Below are positions 40,366-52,473 of a stretch of DNA of 64,000 bases, one piece after another. Position 1 is the stretch's first letter. Each line of letters begins with the position of its first letter. Location: the NCBI GenBank assembly GCA_902512305.1, contig CABXIU010000007.1, forward strand, positions 1-64,000, written 5' to 3'. The notes under the pieces were generated by a model that made no database searches, was not told the DNA's origin, and saw only the letters and a list, made by a program, of their open reading frames with translations. The position numbers and the translations under genes are program-made. This DNA is from an uncultured Gammaproteobacteria bacterium. GTDB taxonomy: Bacteria; Pseudomonadota; Gammaproteobacteria; PS1; Pseudothioglobaceae.

Positions 40366-41739
40366 TTAAATCTCATTCTCTAAGAAAAGAGCTTCGACTT
40401 CATGAATCTTTCCAACATCCATTAACACCATCAGGACATGGTCACCCGTCTCTATCACTAATTTTTTTGATCCCATTAAGAGCTCATTATTTCTTACAAT
40501 AGCACCTACAACAACTCCTTCAGGTAGAGGTAAATCTTTAATTTTTACTCCAACTACCGCAGACGTTTTTTCATCCCCATGAACCACAATTTCAATGGCC
40601 TCTGATTTACCATGCTGAAGTGAATGAACCTTCATACAATCTCCCTTTCTAAGGTGAGATAATATGCCGCTCACTGTAATTTGGTCGGGTGATACAACAA
40701 TATCAACGTCATCACTCTGCTCTGCAAGCGAAGAATAAACATCTCTTTTGACAAGAGCAATAGTTTTATGAGCTCCAAGGCGCTTTGCCAAAATTGAAAC
40801 AATTACATTCACCTCATCAGAATCTGTCAAAGCCAGAAATAAATCAGCATTTTCAATGCCTTCTTCTTTTAATAAATCTTCGTCAGAAGCATTCCCTTGA
40901 AGGACAAGAGTATTATTTAATTTTTCACTAAGATATTTAGTTCTATCTTCACTAAGCTCGATAATCCTTATATTATGATTATCCTCAAGAAGATTTGCTA
41001 AATTAAAGCCAATGCTACCACCACCAGCAAAAAATATTTTTTGATAACTATTTTCAGCTCTTCTAAACTCCTTAAGGGCTCTTGAAATATCATTCTTTTT
41101 TGCTAGGAAATAGACTTGATCTCCTTCTCTAATAACTGTATCACTTTTTGCAGGGATTGCTCTCCCATTTCTGTAAAGACTGACGATTCTAATTTTTACA
41201 TCGGGCATGTGCTCCTGGAGTTCTTTAATGGGTCTATTTACGATTGGAGTTCCAATAAAAGCTCGAGTTTCAACCAATTGAACCAATCCGTTTTCGAAAT
41301 CAAAAACCTGAGAAGCGCCTGGCTCTTCAATAATACCCTTAATGTATTCAGTGATTAAATTCTCGGGAGTGATTAAAAAGTCAATTGGCAAGGCCTCATT
41401 CGAAAATATTTCTGGCCTTAGAAGGTACTCTGTTGTTCTAATTCGTGCAATTTTTTTCTCAACATTGTACAAAGTATGTGCCATTCGGCAAGCCACCATA
41501 TTTCTCTCATCAGATCTCATGACAGCAATAACCATATCCATCGACTTAATTCCTGCTTTCTCTAAAACACTTGGATATGCGCCATAACCTAAAACTGTTT
41601 TAATATCTAAATGTCTTTGTAGAGGAGTGAGCATTTCTTCTTTTTGATCAACAATTGTAATATCATTGTCATCATCTAAGCACAAGTACTTTGCTAAAGT
41701 TGAACCAACTTGACCAGCACCTAAAATTAGTATTTTCAT
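40366..41739 (-). CDS. trkA: TrkA potassium uptake regulatory protein
   Basis: Two Rossmann/RCK repeats (ILGAGQVGSTLAKYL; FFAGGGSIGFNLANLL). Confidence 0.94.
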   Translation of the reverse strand: MKILILGAGQVGSTLAKYLCLDDDNDITIVDQKEEMLTPLQRHLDIKTVLGYGAYPSVLEKAGIKSMDMVIAVMRSDERNMVACRMAHTLYNVEKKIARIRTTEYLLRPEIFSNEALPIDFLITPENLITEYIKGIIEEPGASQVFDFENGLVQLVETRAFIGTPIVNRPIKELQEHMPDVKIRIVSLYRNGRAIPAKSDTVIREGDQVYFLAKKNDISRALKEFRRAENSYQKIFFAGGGSIGFNLANLLEDNHNIRIIELSEDRTKYLSEKLNNTLVLQGNASDEDLLKEEGIENADLFLALTDSDEVNVIVSILAKRLGAHKTIALVKRDVYSSLAEQSDDVDIVVSPDQITVSGILSHLRKGDCMKVHSLQHGKSEAIEIVVHGDEKTSAVVGVKIKDLPLPEGVVVGAIVRNNELLMGSKKLVIETGDHVLMVLMDVGKIHEVEALFLENEI

Positions 41740-42311
41740 TTTTTGTCTATTCCTAAATCTTTTAGCTTTCTATAAAGTGTTGTTCTCTCAAGGCCTGCAA
41801 TATCTGCAACTACAGCTATGTTATTATCATTAGCAGATAGATGGTGAAGCAAATACTGGCTTTCAAAAATATTTCTAGCTTCTTTTAGCTTAAGAGAATA
41901 GTTAATACCGCTGACATGCTGAAGATCTTGCTCTGGCTCACCATGAGTCAAAATATTTCTTAAAATTGGAAGAAAGTCGTGTAGAGGCTTTTTTAGAAAA
42001 TCAGCTGCTCCTAGCTTCATTGCTTTGACAATATCACTTGGTTCAGCATGACCTGACATCATAACGACTGGTGTATCGAATCCTTCTGAATGCCATTCTG
42101 ACAATAATGAAATGCCATCTTGTCCTGGCATCCATACATCCATAAGAATTAGATCAAAATGATTAGCCGCTAGAATAGCTTTTGCTTCAGCCGCACTCCT
42201 AGCAAGCATAGTTGAATAATTAACGTCTTCAAGAATGTCTTTTATGATCTCAGTATTATCCTTCTCATCATCGATAATTAATATATTTCCAAATGTTGAC
42301 TCTGCTGTCAT
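41736..42311 (-). CDS. NtrX-like response regulator lacking the AAA+ domain
   Basis: Receiver ILIIDDEKDN...LILMDVWMPGQDG then Fis-type HTH VADIAGLERTTLYRKLKDLGI; only 191 aa. Confidence 0.88.
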   Translation of the reverse strand: MTAESTFGNILIIDDEKDNTEIIKDILEDVNYSTMLARSAAEAKAILAANHFDLILMDVWMPGQDGISLLSEWHSEGFDTPVVMMSGHAEPSDIVKAMKLGAADFLKKPLHDFLPILRNILTHGEPEQDLQHVSGINYSLKLKEARNIFESQYLLHHLSANDNNIAVVADIAGLERTTLYRKLKDLGIDKK

Positions 42312-44389
42312 TTACCCCCTCCTTTTACATCTTCAATTATACTTAATTCGATAGTGATTCTCGCTCCATGAGGCTTGATATTACTTGCATATATTTGTCC
42401 GTCATGCTGCTCAATAATATTTTGAACAATTGCAAGACCTAAGCCACCACTCTTTTCTTTGGTTGTAATATATGGCTCAAATACATGATCAATGATGTCT
42501 TTAGGGAACCCATTTCCATCATCAATAATTGTTAATTGAACTATCTTTTCCTTGGTCTTGAATATTGTTTTGATCTTAATATTTAAGTTTGTTTTATCTT
42601 TCTTAGCTTCTATTGCGTTTTTAAGAAGATTGATAAGAACTCGAGAGATTGCATCTTGATCAAGCTGAAGCTTAGGCAGGTCGCCACTTAAATCAAGATC
42701 TACTCTAACCCCATTATGATTATCGTAAAGAGATGCAGATTTATTAATTAAAGTGTTCAAAGATGATAGTGTTTTTTTGATTTCTGGAGTATTAGCGTAG
42801 TCAGCAAAAGCACTAACCATTGAGTCCATTGATGCAACCTGGTCAATGATAGTTTGAGTCGTTTTATTAATTACTGAAGAGTCTTTTTTATCTAGCTTAT
42901 CTAAAAACAAATTTCGAAGCCTCTGAGCAGATAATAAAATAGGGGTCAATGGGTTTTTAATCTCATGAGCCATTCGCACTGCTACCTCGCCCCATGCAGC
43001 CTTCTTTTGAGCTCTATTTAGTTTAGAAATATCATTAACTATAATGACATATCCTAGTGATTTATTTTCCACGTCAAGAACAGCGCCTTGGCAATAAAGC
43101 AAACGATTTCTATCACTAAGCGTTAATTCAATCTCATGACCCCACCCCGTTGAATCATGCTCAATCTTATCTTGGATATAGCTAAAGAAAGAACTAAGGC
43201 CTGGATAGTCCTTAACAATAGTGTCATAAGTTTGAGAATTATATTTAGAGACATCATCAATTTGAAGCATTTTTCCAATTACAGGATTAATAATTTGTAT
43301 TTTCTTCTCTTTATTAAGAGCAATCACACCAAAAGAATATTGAAGAATTGTCTCTAAATAAAGATTATGAGTATCTAAACCCTCTCTAGAGAGTTTAATT
43401 CTCTTGCTCATTTCATTAAAGTATCCAATTAAATCGTGCATATCTTTATACTTAGAATCCAGTTCAATCTCTACATCATAGTTACCAGAAGAAATCTCCT
43501 TTGTAGCTATAGATAGGTTATGCATTGGCCTCATGAGTTGATCAATCATTCTCAAAACAATTAATAAAGCACTTAAGACTGTCAATAAAATTGTTGATGT
43601 AAAGTCAATCATAAATCGGGTTTTAATAATTGATGAGTTCAATGTCAATTCAGCGTCTTTTGCAGCATCACGAAAACGTGTCATTCTCGAGGTTAAGCTG
43701 TCAATATTTATATCAGGTGCAAAATGTGCAATCAAAGTAAACTCATCCGTGGAAGCTGTATATCCATCAGCCATACAAATAGAATCTACTCGTTTACTAG
43801 ACGCAGCTATATTCATTTGACTATCATACAACTTCAATTCGCAAGCCCAGAAATCACTCGTTAGAAGGTTAAGAACAGTCTGCATTTTTTCATTTGAAGC
43901 CCTAGGAGCATCAAAATAGTTGACTAACTTTGCAATATTACGAATACGATCCTCATAATACTTAATGGCAATATTGTTTGTATTACGGTACAGCTCATCA
44001 ACTTCGCCGCCAACCTTTAAATTAAACTCATCAAATTGATTTTCAGCAATCTGGAGGTTATCTCTAATTGAGCCAAATGAAAAAAGATAGAAGGATAAGA
44101 CGGGTAGCAAAACTAAAACAGGAACAATTCTTACAAAAGACCAGGTGAACTTTGAGCCAATAACCCTCTCTTGAGTATTTTGTTTTATTCTTTTCATCGA
44201 AAGAGTAATGTAAAAGATTGCTACAAGACTCATAATTACATTAAATATAACTAAAACCAAATACCATTTCTCTATTAACTCTGGATTGAGTCCAAGAAAG
44301 AACATTCCAAAGAATGAAATTAAGAAAACGCCTATCCAAAATAAAGCGCGGGGAGCTTTTCTTAAAGAAAAAGCCTGATTAAGCAACAT
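42308..44389 (-). CDS. NtrY-like sensor histidine kinase
   Basis: HAMP, PAS-like, H-box VRMAHEIKNPLTPILLSAQRL, HATPase GNGFPKDIIDHVFEPYITTKEKSGGLGLA. Confidence 0.92.
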   Translation of the reverse strand: MLLNQAFSLRKAPRALFWIGVFLISFFGMFFLGLNPELIEKWYLVLVIFNVIMSLVAIFYITLSMKRIKQNTQERVIGSKFTWSFVRIVPVLVLLPVLSFYLFSFGSIRDNLQIAENQFDEFNLKVGGEVDELYRNTNNIAIKYYEDRIRNIAKLVNYFDAPRASNEKMQTVLNLLTSDFWACELKLYDSQMNIAASSKRVDSICMADGYTASTDEFTLIAHFAPDINIDSLTSRMTRFRDAAKDAELTLNSSIIKTRFMIDFTSTILLTVLSALLIVLRMIDQLMRPMHNLSIATKEISSGNYDVEIELDSKYKDMHDLIGYFNEMSKRIKLSREGLDTHNLYLETILQYSFGVIALNKEKKIQIINPVIGKMLQIDDVSKYNSQTYDTIVKDYPGLSSFFSYIQDKIEHDSTGWGHEIELTLSDRNRLLYCQGAVLDVENKSLGYVIIVNDISKLNRAQKKAAWGEVAVRMAHEIKNPLTPILLSAQRLRNLFLDKLDKKDSSVINKTTQTIIDQVASMDSMVSAFADYANTPEIKKTLSSLNTLINKSASLYDNHNGVRVDLDLSGDLPKLQLDQDAISRVLINLLKNAIEAKKDKTNLNIKIKTIFKTKEKIVQLTIIDDGNGFPKDIIDHVFEPYITTKEKSGGLGLAIVQNIIEQHDGQIYASNIKPHGARITIELSIIEDVKGGGK

Positions 44390-44454
44390 AAATTTTGTTA
44401 ACCATTTAAAAAAGTCATTTGATTATCTCATAAATGAATTATTTCTAACACAAC

Positions 44455-45513
44455 TTGTTGATAAAATACAACAACACACTAAATTCAAAACTTTTGATTA
44501 AAAACGATATACAGCTAAATAATTATCTAGAAGTTATCAAAGATGCCACTATTCTTGGCCTAGATACAGAATTTAGAAGAGTTGACTCCTATTTTCCTGA
44601 ACTCTGTTTAATTCAAATAGCATCAAAAGAGCAAATAGAGTGCATTGATGTTCTATCAATACTCAATTTAGAACCTTTATTTGAAAAACTTTATGATGGC
44701 CAAACAAAATGGATTGTCCACTCCGCAAGACAAGATATTGAGGCTCTTTATTTTTTATCCAAAAAAGTTCCAAATGCAATCTTTGATACTCAAATTGCTG
44801 CATCTTTTCTAAATTTTCCCTTGCAGACATCCTATCAAAACCTAACAGAAAGACTTCAAAATGTTCTTTTAGAAAAAAAATATACCCGATTTGATTGGAA
44901 AAAACGCCCGCTACCCGATGATGTTTTGCAATATGCACTTGATGATGTTAAATATTTAATACCTATTTATAATCAACTTTCTAAAGAATTAATTAGGAAT
45001 AAAAAGCTAGAATGGGCTGAAGAAGAGTTTGAATTTTTGTTAAATATAGATACTTATAAACCAAACTTTAGGCAAATCATTAAAAAAACCAAAGGCATTT
45101 CAACAATTCCATCTCAAAATAAAGAAAATGCAATTAAATTATTATTATGGCGCGAATCTATCGCTCAGAAAAAAAACAAACCTCGAAAATGGATTATGAC
45201 TGATGAAAAACTAATTAACTATGCCAATGGAATTAATAAACTATCCCCAAGCTCCTTGAATGAGTATAAAAAATTTCTAAAATCAAATAAGACAAGACCT
45301 GGCTTGGAAGACTTAATAAAAGTTCAAAAGCCTCTTTCAGATAAAGAAGTCCTAATTAAAAATAAGTTAAAAGAACAGATTAACGCCCTCTCTCTTGAGT
45401 ACAACATTCACTCTGAGTTAATCTGTACATCAAAAAATCTTGTAAATTTTATTAGGGGTGAAGATCTAGTTACAATAAATAAGGGGTGGAGATCAAAAAT
45501 ATTTAAATTATAA
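44455..45513 (+). CDS. rnd: Ribonuclease D (TTG start)
   Basis: GLDTEFRR, HSARQDIEAL, YALDDVKYL plus HRDC region. Confidence 0.93.
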   Translation: MLIKYNNTLNSKLLIKNDIQLNNYLEVIKDATILGLDTEFRRVDSYFPELCLIQIASKEQIECIDVLSILNLEPLFEKLYDGQTKWIVHSARQDIEALYFLSKKVPNAIFDTQIAASFLNFPLQTSYQNLTERLQNVLLEKKYTRFDWKKRPLPDDVLQYALDDVKYLIPIYNQLSKELIRNKKLEWAEEEFEFLLNIDTYKPNFRQIIKKTKGISTIPSQNKENAIKLLLWRESIAQKKNKPRKWIMTDEKLINYANGINKLSPSSLNEYKKFLKSNKTRPGLEDLIKVQKPLSDKEVLIKNKLKEQINALSLEYNIHSELICTSKNLVNFIRGEDLVTINKGWRSKIFKL

Positions 45514-45517
45514 TTTC

Positions 45518-46120
45518 ATTGATTATCTAAATATCAATAATATTATTAAAACCAACACCTTTAAAATTATTGCAGGAAATCTTAAAGGGAGAAAATTTTC
45601 CTTTAAAGATTCAAGTGAATTGCGCCCAACTTCAGGCAAAACTAGAGAAACTTTATTTAATTGGCTCCAATTTGATATTAATGGCAAAACTATCTTAGAC
45701 CCATTCACGGGAACTGGTGCCTTAGGCATTGAGGCAATCTCGAGAGGTGCTGAGAAAGTCTACTTTATTGAAAAAAACTTTAAAGTTTACAACATCCTTA
45801 AATCCAATCTAAAAATTTTAGACTCTAGCCAATACAAGCTCGTTAATCAAGACTCGCTTATCTACCTTGAAAAAGAAAATCTAAAACCTTTTGATATAGT
45901 TTTCTTGGACCCCCCATTTAATCAAGGGTTACTTCCCTCTATTTTGACTTTACTCTCTAAGAAGAAAATTATAAATTCAAAAAGTAAAATTTATGTTGAG
46001 TCAGAGTATGCGTTAACCCTTGAATTCTTAAGTTCTAACATTATGTATAAATGTAAAATTGATAAGCAGAAAAAATCAGGTAATGTTTATTATTGTCTGA
46101 TAAGCTTAGAAGACTTATGA
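45518..46120 (+). CDS. rsmD: 16S rRNA (guanine966-N2)-methyltransferase; start codon uncertain
   Basis: KIIAGNLKGRKF...LRPTSGKTRETLFNWL, DPFTGTGALGIEAISRGA, FLDPPF; conserved sequence extends upstream of the tracked TTG at 45620. Confidence 0.85.
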   Translation: MDYLNINNIIKTNTFKIIAGNLKGRKFSFKDSSELRPTSGKTRETLFNWLQFDINGKTILDPFTGTGALGIEAISRGAEKVYFIEKNFKVYNILKSNLKILDSSQYKLVNQDSLIYLEKENLKPFDIVFLDPPFNQGLLPSILTLLSKKKIINSKSKIYVESEYALTLEFLSSNIMYKCKIDKQKKSGNVYYCLISLEDL

Positions 46121-46599
46121 AAAAAATTGCAATCTATCCTGGCTCTTTTGATCCTATTACTAATGGCCATATTGACTTAATAAAAAGAGCATCAAAACTC
46201 TTCGATGAAGTCATTATTGCGATAACTCAAAATGCCAGTAAGTCCAGTTTTTTATCTATTGAGCAAAGAGTAAGTGCGGCTGAAAACTCAATTAGCTCAT
46301 TAACGAATACCAAAGTTCTTAGTTTTAATTCCCTTTTGGTAGACTTTGCAAGGGATCATAATGCTCAAATCATTATTAGAGGTCTGAGGGCTGTCTCAGA
46401 TTTTGAGTATGAGTTTCAATTAAGTGGAATGAATAAGCGTCTTAACCCTGAAATTGAAACCTTATTTATGACTCCCTCTGAAGAATTTGCCAATATTTCT
46501 TCATCTTTAGTTCGTGAAATTCTTTTATTGGGTGGTGATATCAGTCATTTTGTTCCCAATAAAGTTAAGAAAATACTTCTCGATACAGTTAAAAAATAA
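46117..46599 (+). CDS. coaD: Phosphopantetheine adenylyltransferase
   Basis: YPGSFDPITNGHIDLI, RGLRAVSDFEYEFQ. Confidence 0.96.
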   Translation: MKKIAIYPGSFDPITNGHIDLIKRASKLFDEVIIAITQNASKSSFLSIEQRVSAAENSISSLTNTKVLSFNSLLVDFARDHNAQIIIRGLRAVSDFEYEFQLSGMNKRLNPEIETLFMTPSEEFANISSSLVREILLLGGDISHFVPNKVKKILLDTVKK

Positions 46600-46611
46600 T
46601 TTCATAAATAC

Positions 46612-46639
46612 CTTGAAATAAGATTTTGTATCCCTAAAT
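46612..46639 (+). promoter_or_regulatory. Sigma-32-like heat shock promoter upstream of dnaK
   Basis: CTTGAAA (46612-46618), 13-nt spacer, CCCTAAAT (46632-46639). Confidence 0.75.
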
Positions 46640-46673
46640 AGGGGATATACAAAAAATACAAGGAGTAAATGAA

Positions 46674-48584
46674 ATGTCAAAAATGATAGGAATTGATCTA
46701 GGAACTACAAATTCATGCGTTTCTGTTATGGATGGTGGTGTTGCAAAGATTATTGAAAATTCTGAAGGGAACAGAACTACACCCTCAATTATTGCATATC
46801 CAAAAGATTCTGATGAAATTTTGGTTGGCCAACCTGCAAAAAGACAGGCTGTAACTAATCCTGAAAATACACTTTATGCAATTAAACGTTTAATTGGTCG
46901 TCGCTTTGACGAAGAGGCAGTTCAAAAAGACATCGATCTAGTTCCATATAAGATTATTAAAGCCAAAAATGGCGATGCTTGGGTTGAAGTCAAAGGTAAA
47001 AAAATGGCTGCACCTGAAATCTCTGCTCGTGTCATCCAAAAAATGAAACAAACTGCAGAAGATTACCTAGGTGGTGAAGTTACTGAAGCTGTTATTACAG
47101 TTCCAGCCTACTTTAATGATTCTCAACGTCAAGCAACAAAGGATGCTGGAAAGATTGCTGGATTGAATGTCAAAAGGATCATTAATGAGCCAACAGCTGC
47201 GGCTTTAGCTTATGGTGTAGACAAAGCAACTGGCGATAAGAAAGTTGCAGTTTATGACCTAGGCGGAGGAACATTTGACGTTTCTATTATTGAAATGGAG
47301 GATATTGATGGTGAAAAGCATTTTGAGGTTCTCTCTACAAATGGTGATACATTCCTAGGTGGTGAAGACTTTGACCAAAGAATCATTAATTATTTAGTTG
47401 ATGAGTTCAAAAAAGAGCAAGGCCTTGATTTAGCCAAGGATGCTATGGCGCTTCAAAGGCTTAAAGAAGGCGCTGAAAAGGCAAAAATAGAGCTATCGTC
47501 TTCAGAGCAAACTGAAGTCAGCCTACCTTACATCACTGCTGATGCTTCTGGTCCAAAACACCTTAATATCAAAATAACAAGATCTAAGTTAGAGTCTCTT
47601 GTAGCTGACCTACTTAAGCGCTCTATCGACCCATGTAAAACTGCTCTAAAAGATGCCGGTTTATCAAGTGGCGATATTAATGAGATTATTCTTGTCGGTG
47701 GTCAAACTAGAATGCCTAAAGTACAGCAAATGGTTAAAGATTTCTTTGGAAAAGAGCCAAAGAAAGATTTAAATCCTGATGAGGCTGTAGCCATGGGTGC
47801 TGCAATCCAAGCTGGTGTTTTGGGTGGAGACGTTAAAGATGTATTACTACTTGATGTCACTCCCTTATCTCTTGGAATTGAAACTATGGGCGGCGTAATG
47901 ACAAAGTTAATTGAGAAAAATACAACAATTCCAACAAACCAGTCACAAATATTTTCAACTGCCGCAGACAACCAATCTGCTGTTACAGTTCATGTACTTC
48001 AGGGAGAGCGTGAAGTTGCTAGTGCGAATAAGTCACTCGGTCAATTCAACCTTGAAGGAATTGCCCCAGCTCCAAAGGGTCAACCACAAATTGAAGTCAC
48101 TCTAGATTTGGACTCAGACGGTATTTTAAATGTGTCAGCTAAAGATAAAAATACTGGCAAAGAACAATCTATAACGATTAAGTCTTCAAGTGGCCTCTCT
48201 GATGAAGAGGTTGACAAAATGATTAAAGATGCTGAAGCCCATGCTGATGAAGATAAGAAGTTCCAAGAACTAGTTTCTTCAAGAAATATGGCTGACTCTC
48301 TTGTTCATTCTACAAAGCAATCAATTGAGGAACTAAAAGATGAAATCTCTGAAGACGAAAAAAATGCTATCGAAGAAGCGATCAGCGAGCTAGAGGAGAG
48401 TATCAAAGGCGATGACAAAGAAGCCATCGACGCTAAAGCACAAAATCTAAGTGAAAAAGCACAAGTTCTGGTCCAAAAGGCTCAAGAAAAAGCTGGCTCA
48501 GAAGATTCTGCTGAAGCTGACAGTTCGGAATCAAGCGAAGACGTTGTTGATGCTGACTTCGAAGAAGTTAAAGAAGAAAAGTAA
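46674..48584 (+). CDS. dnaK: Chaperone DnaK
   Basis: [28 protein letters not shown]. Confidence 0.99.
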   Translation: MSKMIGIDLGTTNSCVSVMDGGVAKIIENSEGNRTTPSIIAYPKDSDEILVGQPAKRQAVTNPENTLYAIKRLIGRRFDEEAVQKDIDLVPYKIIKAKNGDAWVEVKGKKMAAPEISARVIQKMKQTAEDYLGGEVTEAVITVPAYFNDSQRQATKDAGKIAGLNVKRIINEPTAAALAYGVDKATGDKKVAVYDLGGGTFDVSIIEMEDIDGEKHFEVLSTNGDTFLGGEDFDQRIINYLVDEFKKEQGLDLAKDAMALQRLKEGAEKAKIELSSSEQTEVSLPYITADASGPKHLNIKITRSKLESLVADLLKRSIDPCKTALKDAGLSSGDINEIILVGGQTRMPKVQQMVKDFFGKEPKKDLNPDEAVAMGAAIQAGVLGGDVKDVLLLDVTPLSLGIETMGGVMTKLIEKNTTIPTNQSQIFSTAADNQSAVTVHVLQGEREVASANKSLGQFNLEGIAPAPKGQPQIEVTLDLDSDGILNVSAKDKNTGKEQSITIKSSSGLSDEEVDKMIKDAEAHADEDKKFQELVSSRNMADSLVHSTKQSIEELKDEISEDEKNAIEEAISELEESIKGDDKEAIDAKAQNLSEKAQVLVQKAQEKAGSEDSAEADSSESSEDVVDADFEEVKEEK

Positions 48585-48607
48585 ATAGCTTTATTTGCTG
48601 TTTTAAA

Positions 48608-48640
48608 TAAACCTCTCTTGTCTTGTACATGAGGGGTTTA
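48608..48640 (+). terminator. Weak hairpin between dnaK and dnaJ
   Basis: taaacctct / aggggttta arms around a long loop, with a G-T pair. Confidence 0.4.
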
Positions 48641-48656
48641 ATAGTTTAAGGGAAAT

Positions 48657-49760
48657 ATGTCAGAAAGAGATTATTATGAAGTTTTAGGCGTCGATAAAGG
48701 CGCAGATGAAGCTAAGATTAAAAAAGCCTACAAGCGTCTTGCTATGAAATATCACCCAGACAGAAATGCTGGAGACAAGGCTGGTGCGGAGAAAAAATTC
48801 AAAGAGGTCCGCAAAGCATATGACGTCATCTCTGATCCGCAAAAAAGAGCTGCCTATGATCAATTTGGTCACGCTGGTGTTGATCAAAATGGGCCAGGCT
48901 TTGGTGGTGGAAACCCATTTGGTGGAGCTGGTGGCTTTGGAGATATATTTGGTGATATTTTTGGTGGTGGCAATACAAAACCCGATAATCGAGGCTCAGA
49001 TCTTCGTTATGATTTAGAGATAGACTTAAAGCAAGCAGCAGAAACCGATACAGTAAAAATAAGAGTTCCTAAAAATGACACATGCGGTAATTGTTCTGGA
49101 AGTGGTGCAAAGCCTGGCACTTCAGTTAAAACCTGTGGAAATTGTCGTGGAACTGGTCAAACTACAATGCAGCAAGGTTTTTTCGCTGTTCAGCGCCCAT
49201 GTAACCAGTGTAATGGTTCAGGAGAAAAAATTGAATCTCCTTGTGGCACATGCCGTGGCCAAGGCGTTGTAAGAAACCAAAAAACATTATCTGTAAAAAT
49301 TCCAGCAGGTGTGGATACAGGAAATCGAATCAGATTAAGTGGTGAAGGTGAAGCAGGTTTGCGTGGAGGTCCTCATGGCGACCTTTATGTTCAAATCCAC
49401 ATTAAAGATCACCCAATTTTTCAACGTGAAGGGAATGATTTATACTGTGAAGTCCCTATAGATTTTGCAACGTCAGCACTAGGGGGTTCAATTGAAGTCC
49501 CCACCTTAAAAGGCAAGCTTAAAATTAATGTTCCTGCGGGCACTCAAACCTCAAAATTATTCAGACTTCGTGGCAAAGGAATGCCAACAATGAGACACAG
49601 TGGATCTGGCGATTTATTATGTCAAGTTAAAGTTGAAACGCCAATAAATTTAAACTCAAAGCAAAAGAAGCTATTAAAAGAATTTTCTAGCTCATGTGAA
49701 GCCAAGCATCACCCGGAGTCTAGCTCATTTTTTGGTAAAATGAAATCATTCTTTGAGTAA
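48657..49760 (+). CDS. dnaJ: Chaperone DnaJ
   Basis: J domain with HPD, Gly/Phe region, four CxxCxGxG zinc repeats. Confidence 0.98.
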   Translation: MSERDYYEVLGVDKGADEAKIKKAYKRLAMKYHPDRNAGDKAGAEKKFKEVRKAYDVISDPQKRAAYDQFGHAGVDQNGPGFGGGNPFGGAGGFGDIFGDIFGGGNTKPDNRGSDLRYDLEIDLKQAAETDTVKIRVPKNDTCGNCSGSGAKPGTSVKTCGNCRGTGQTTMQQGFFAVQRPCNQCNGSGEKIESPCGTCRGQGVVRNQKTLSVKIPAGVDTGNRIRLSGEGEAGLRGGPHGDLYVQIHIKDHPIFQREGNDLYCEVPIDFATSALGGSIEVPTLKGKLKINVPAGTQTSKLFRLRGKGMPTMRHSGSGDLLCQVKVETPINLNSKQKKLLKEFSSSCEAKHHPESSSFFGKMKSFFE

Positions 49761-49802
49761 CTCGAAACAATTTGACACAAAGAATTAATTGGTTATCTTT
49801 AA

Positions 49803-51122
<1,320 letters not shown>

Positions 51123-51196
51123 CATTTATCTTGTTTTTATACTTTAAGTAAATTTAAGGTTAAAATATGATTTCATTGACTATTATGGGTACCTGA

Positions 51197-52444
51197 TTGG
51201 AATCACTGTCCACTTTTTGGCTAAGTGTTTTACTTTTCTTTTTAATTTTAGCTTCCGCTTTTTTCTCTGCGTCTGAAACTTCGATGATGGCACTAAATCG
51301 CTATCGCCTTAAAACACTAATCTCAAAAAACAATACTCAAGCCAAAAGAGTAGAAAAACTTCTTGATAAAATTGATTATTTAATTGGTGGAATTCTACTT
51401 GGCAATAACTTTGTTAATATACTTGCTGCGAGTATTGCTACCCTTATCTCAATAAAGCTTTGGGGCGAAGGTTCAATCATCATTGCATCTATATTATTAA
51501 CAATAGTTATTTTAATTTTCGCTGAAAACACTCCTAAAACTTTTGCGGCAAAGAACCCTGAAAAAGTTGCTCTGCCTGCCTCATGGCTTTTAGAATTAAT
51601 AATTAAATTTTTTAAACCTGTTATCTATTTAATATCTCTAATATCAAAATTTCTTCTCAAAATTATTGGTCTTAAAACTGAAAGCAAAGACATCCTAAAT
51701 TCTGAAGAACTTCGTATGGCAGTTAAAGACTCAAAATCTAAGATGTCAAATAACTACCAAAGCATGCTTCTGAACATCATTGATTTAGAAAAAGTTAAAG
51801 TTGAAGACATTATGATTCCTCACAATGAATTGGTTAGTGCTGATATCGATAATGAAGAGGAGTTATTTGAACAGTTCAAACGAATTCAACATAACCGCTT
51901 ACTTGTCTTCAAAGGCTCAGAAAACAATATCATTGGAACAATCCATATGAGAGATCTAGTCAATAGTTACGCAAAAGATGAGGTTAGTATAAAAAATATT
52001 AAAGAATTAATTAGAGAGCCTTATTTTATTCCAGAAGGAACACCATTGTCTCATCAGCTTGAGCATTTTAAAAACCAAAAAAGAAGGCTTGGAATTGTTG
52101 TTGATGAATATGGTGAGGTGCAAGGAATGGTCGTATTGGATGATATTCTAGAAGAAATAGTGGGTCAATTTACTTCATCCCAAGGTGAAACAATTGATGA
52201 AATAAGTTTGCAGGATGACGGAAGTTATCTAGTAGACCCCAGAATAAGTATTAGAGAGCTTAATAGCGAGCTAAAAGTAAAATTATCTTTTGACAATGCA
52301 AAGACTCTGAATGGTTTAATCTTGGAGCAACTTCAGAGTTTTCCTCAGCACAATGTCAGTTTAAAAATTGACCCACTGATAATTGAAATTATTCAAGTAA
52401 GCAAACAGGGAATTAAACTAGTAAAGATCAAAAAATTAGACTAG
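51197..52444 (+). CDS. CorB/CorC-type CNNM (DUF21) + CBS domain protein, TTG start
   Basis: ASAFFSASETSMMALNRYRL; CBS and CorC/HlyC domains. Confidence 0.9.
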   Translation: MESLSTFWLSVLLFFLILASAFFSASETSMMALNRYRLKTLISKNNTQAKRVEKLLDKIDYLIGGILLGNNFVNILAASIATLISIKLWGEGSIIIASILLTIVILIFAENTPKTFAAKNPEKVALPASWLLELIIKFFKPVIYLISLISKFLLKIIGLKTESKDILNSEELRMAVKDSKSKMSNNYQSMLLNIIDLEKVKVEDIMIPHNELVSADIDNEEELFEQFKRIQHNRLLVFKGSENNIIGTIHMRDLVNSYAKDEVSIKNIKELIREPYFIPEGTPLSHQLEHFKNQKRRLGIVVDEYGEVQGMVVLDDILEEIVGQFTSSQGETIDEISLQDDGSYLVDPRISIRELNSELKVKLSFDNAKTLNGLILEQLQSFPQHNVSLKIDPLIIEIIQVSKQGIKLVKIKKLD

Positions 52445-52473
52445 GTATATTTATTTTAAAATCTCTTATTCAA

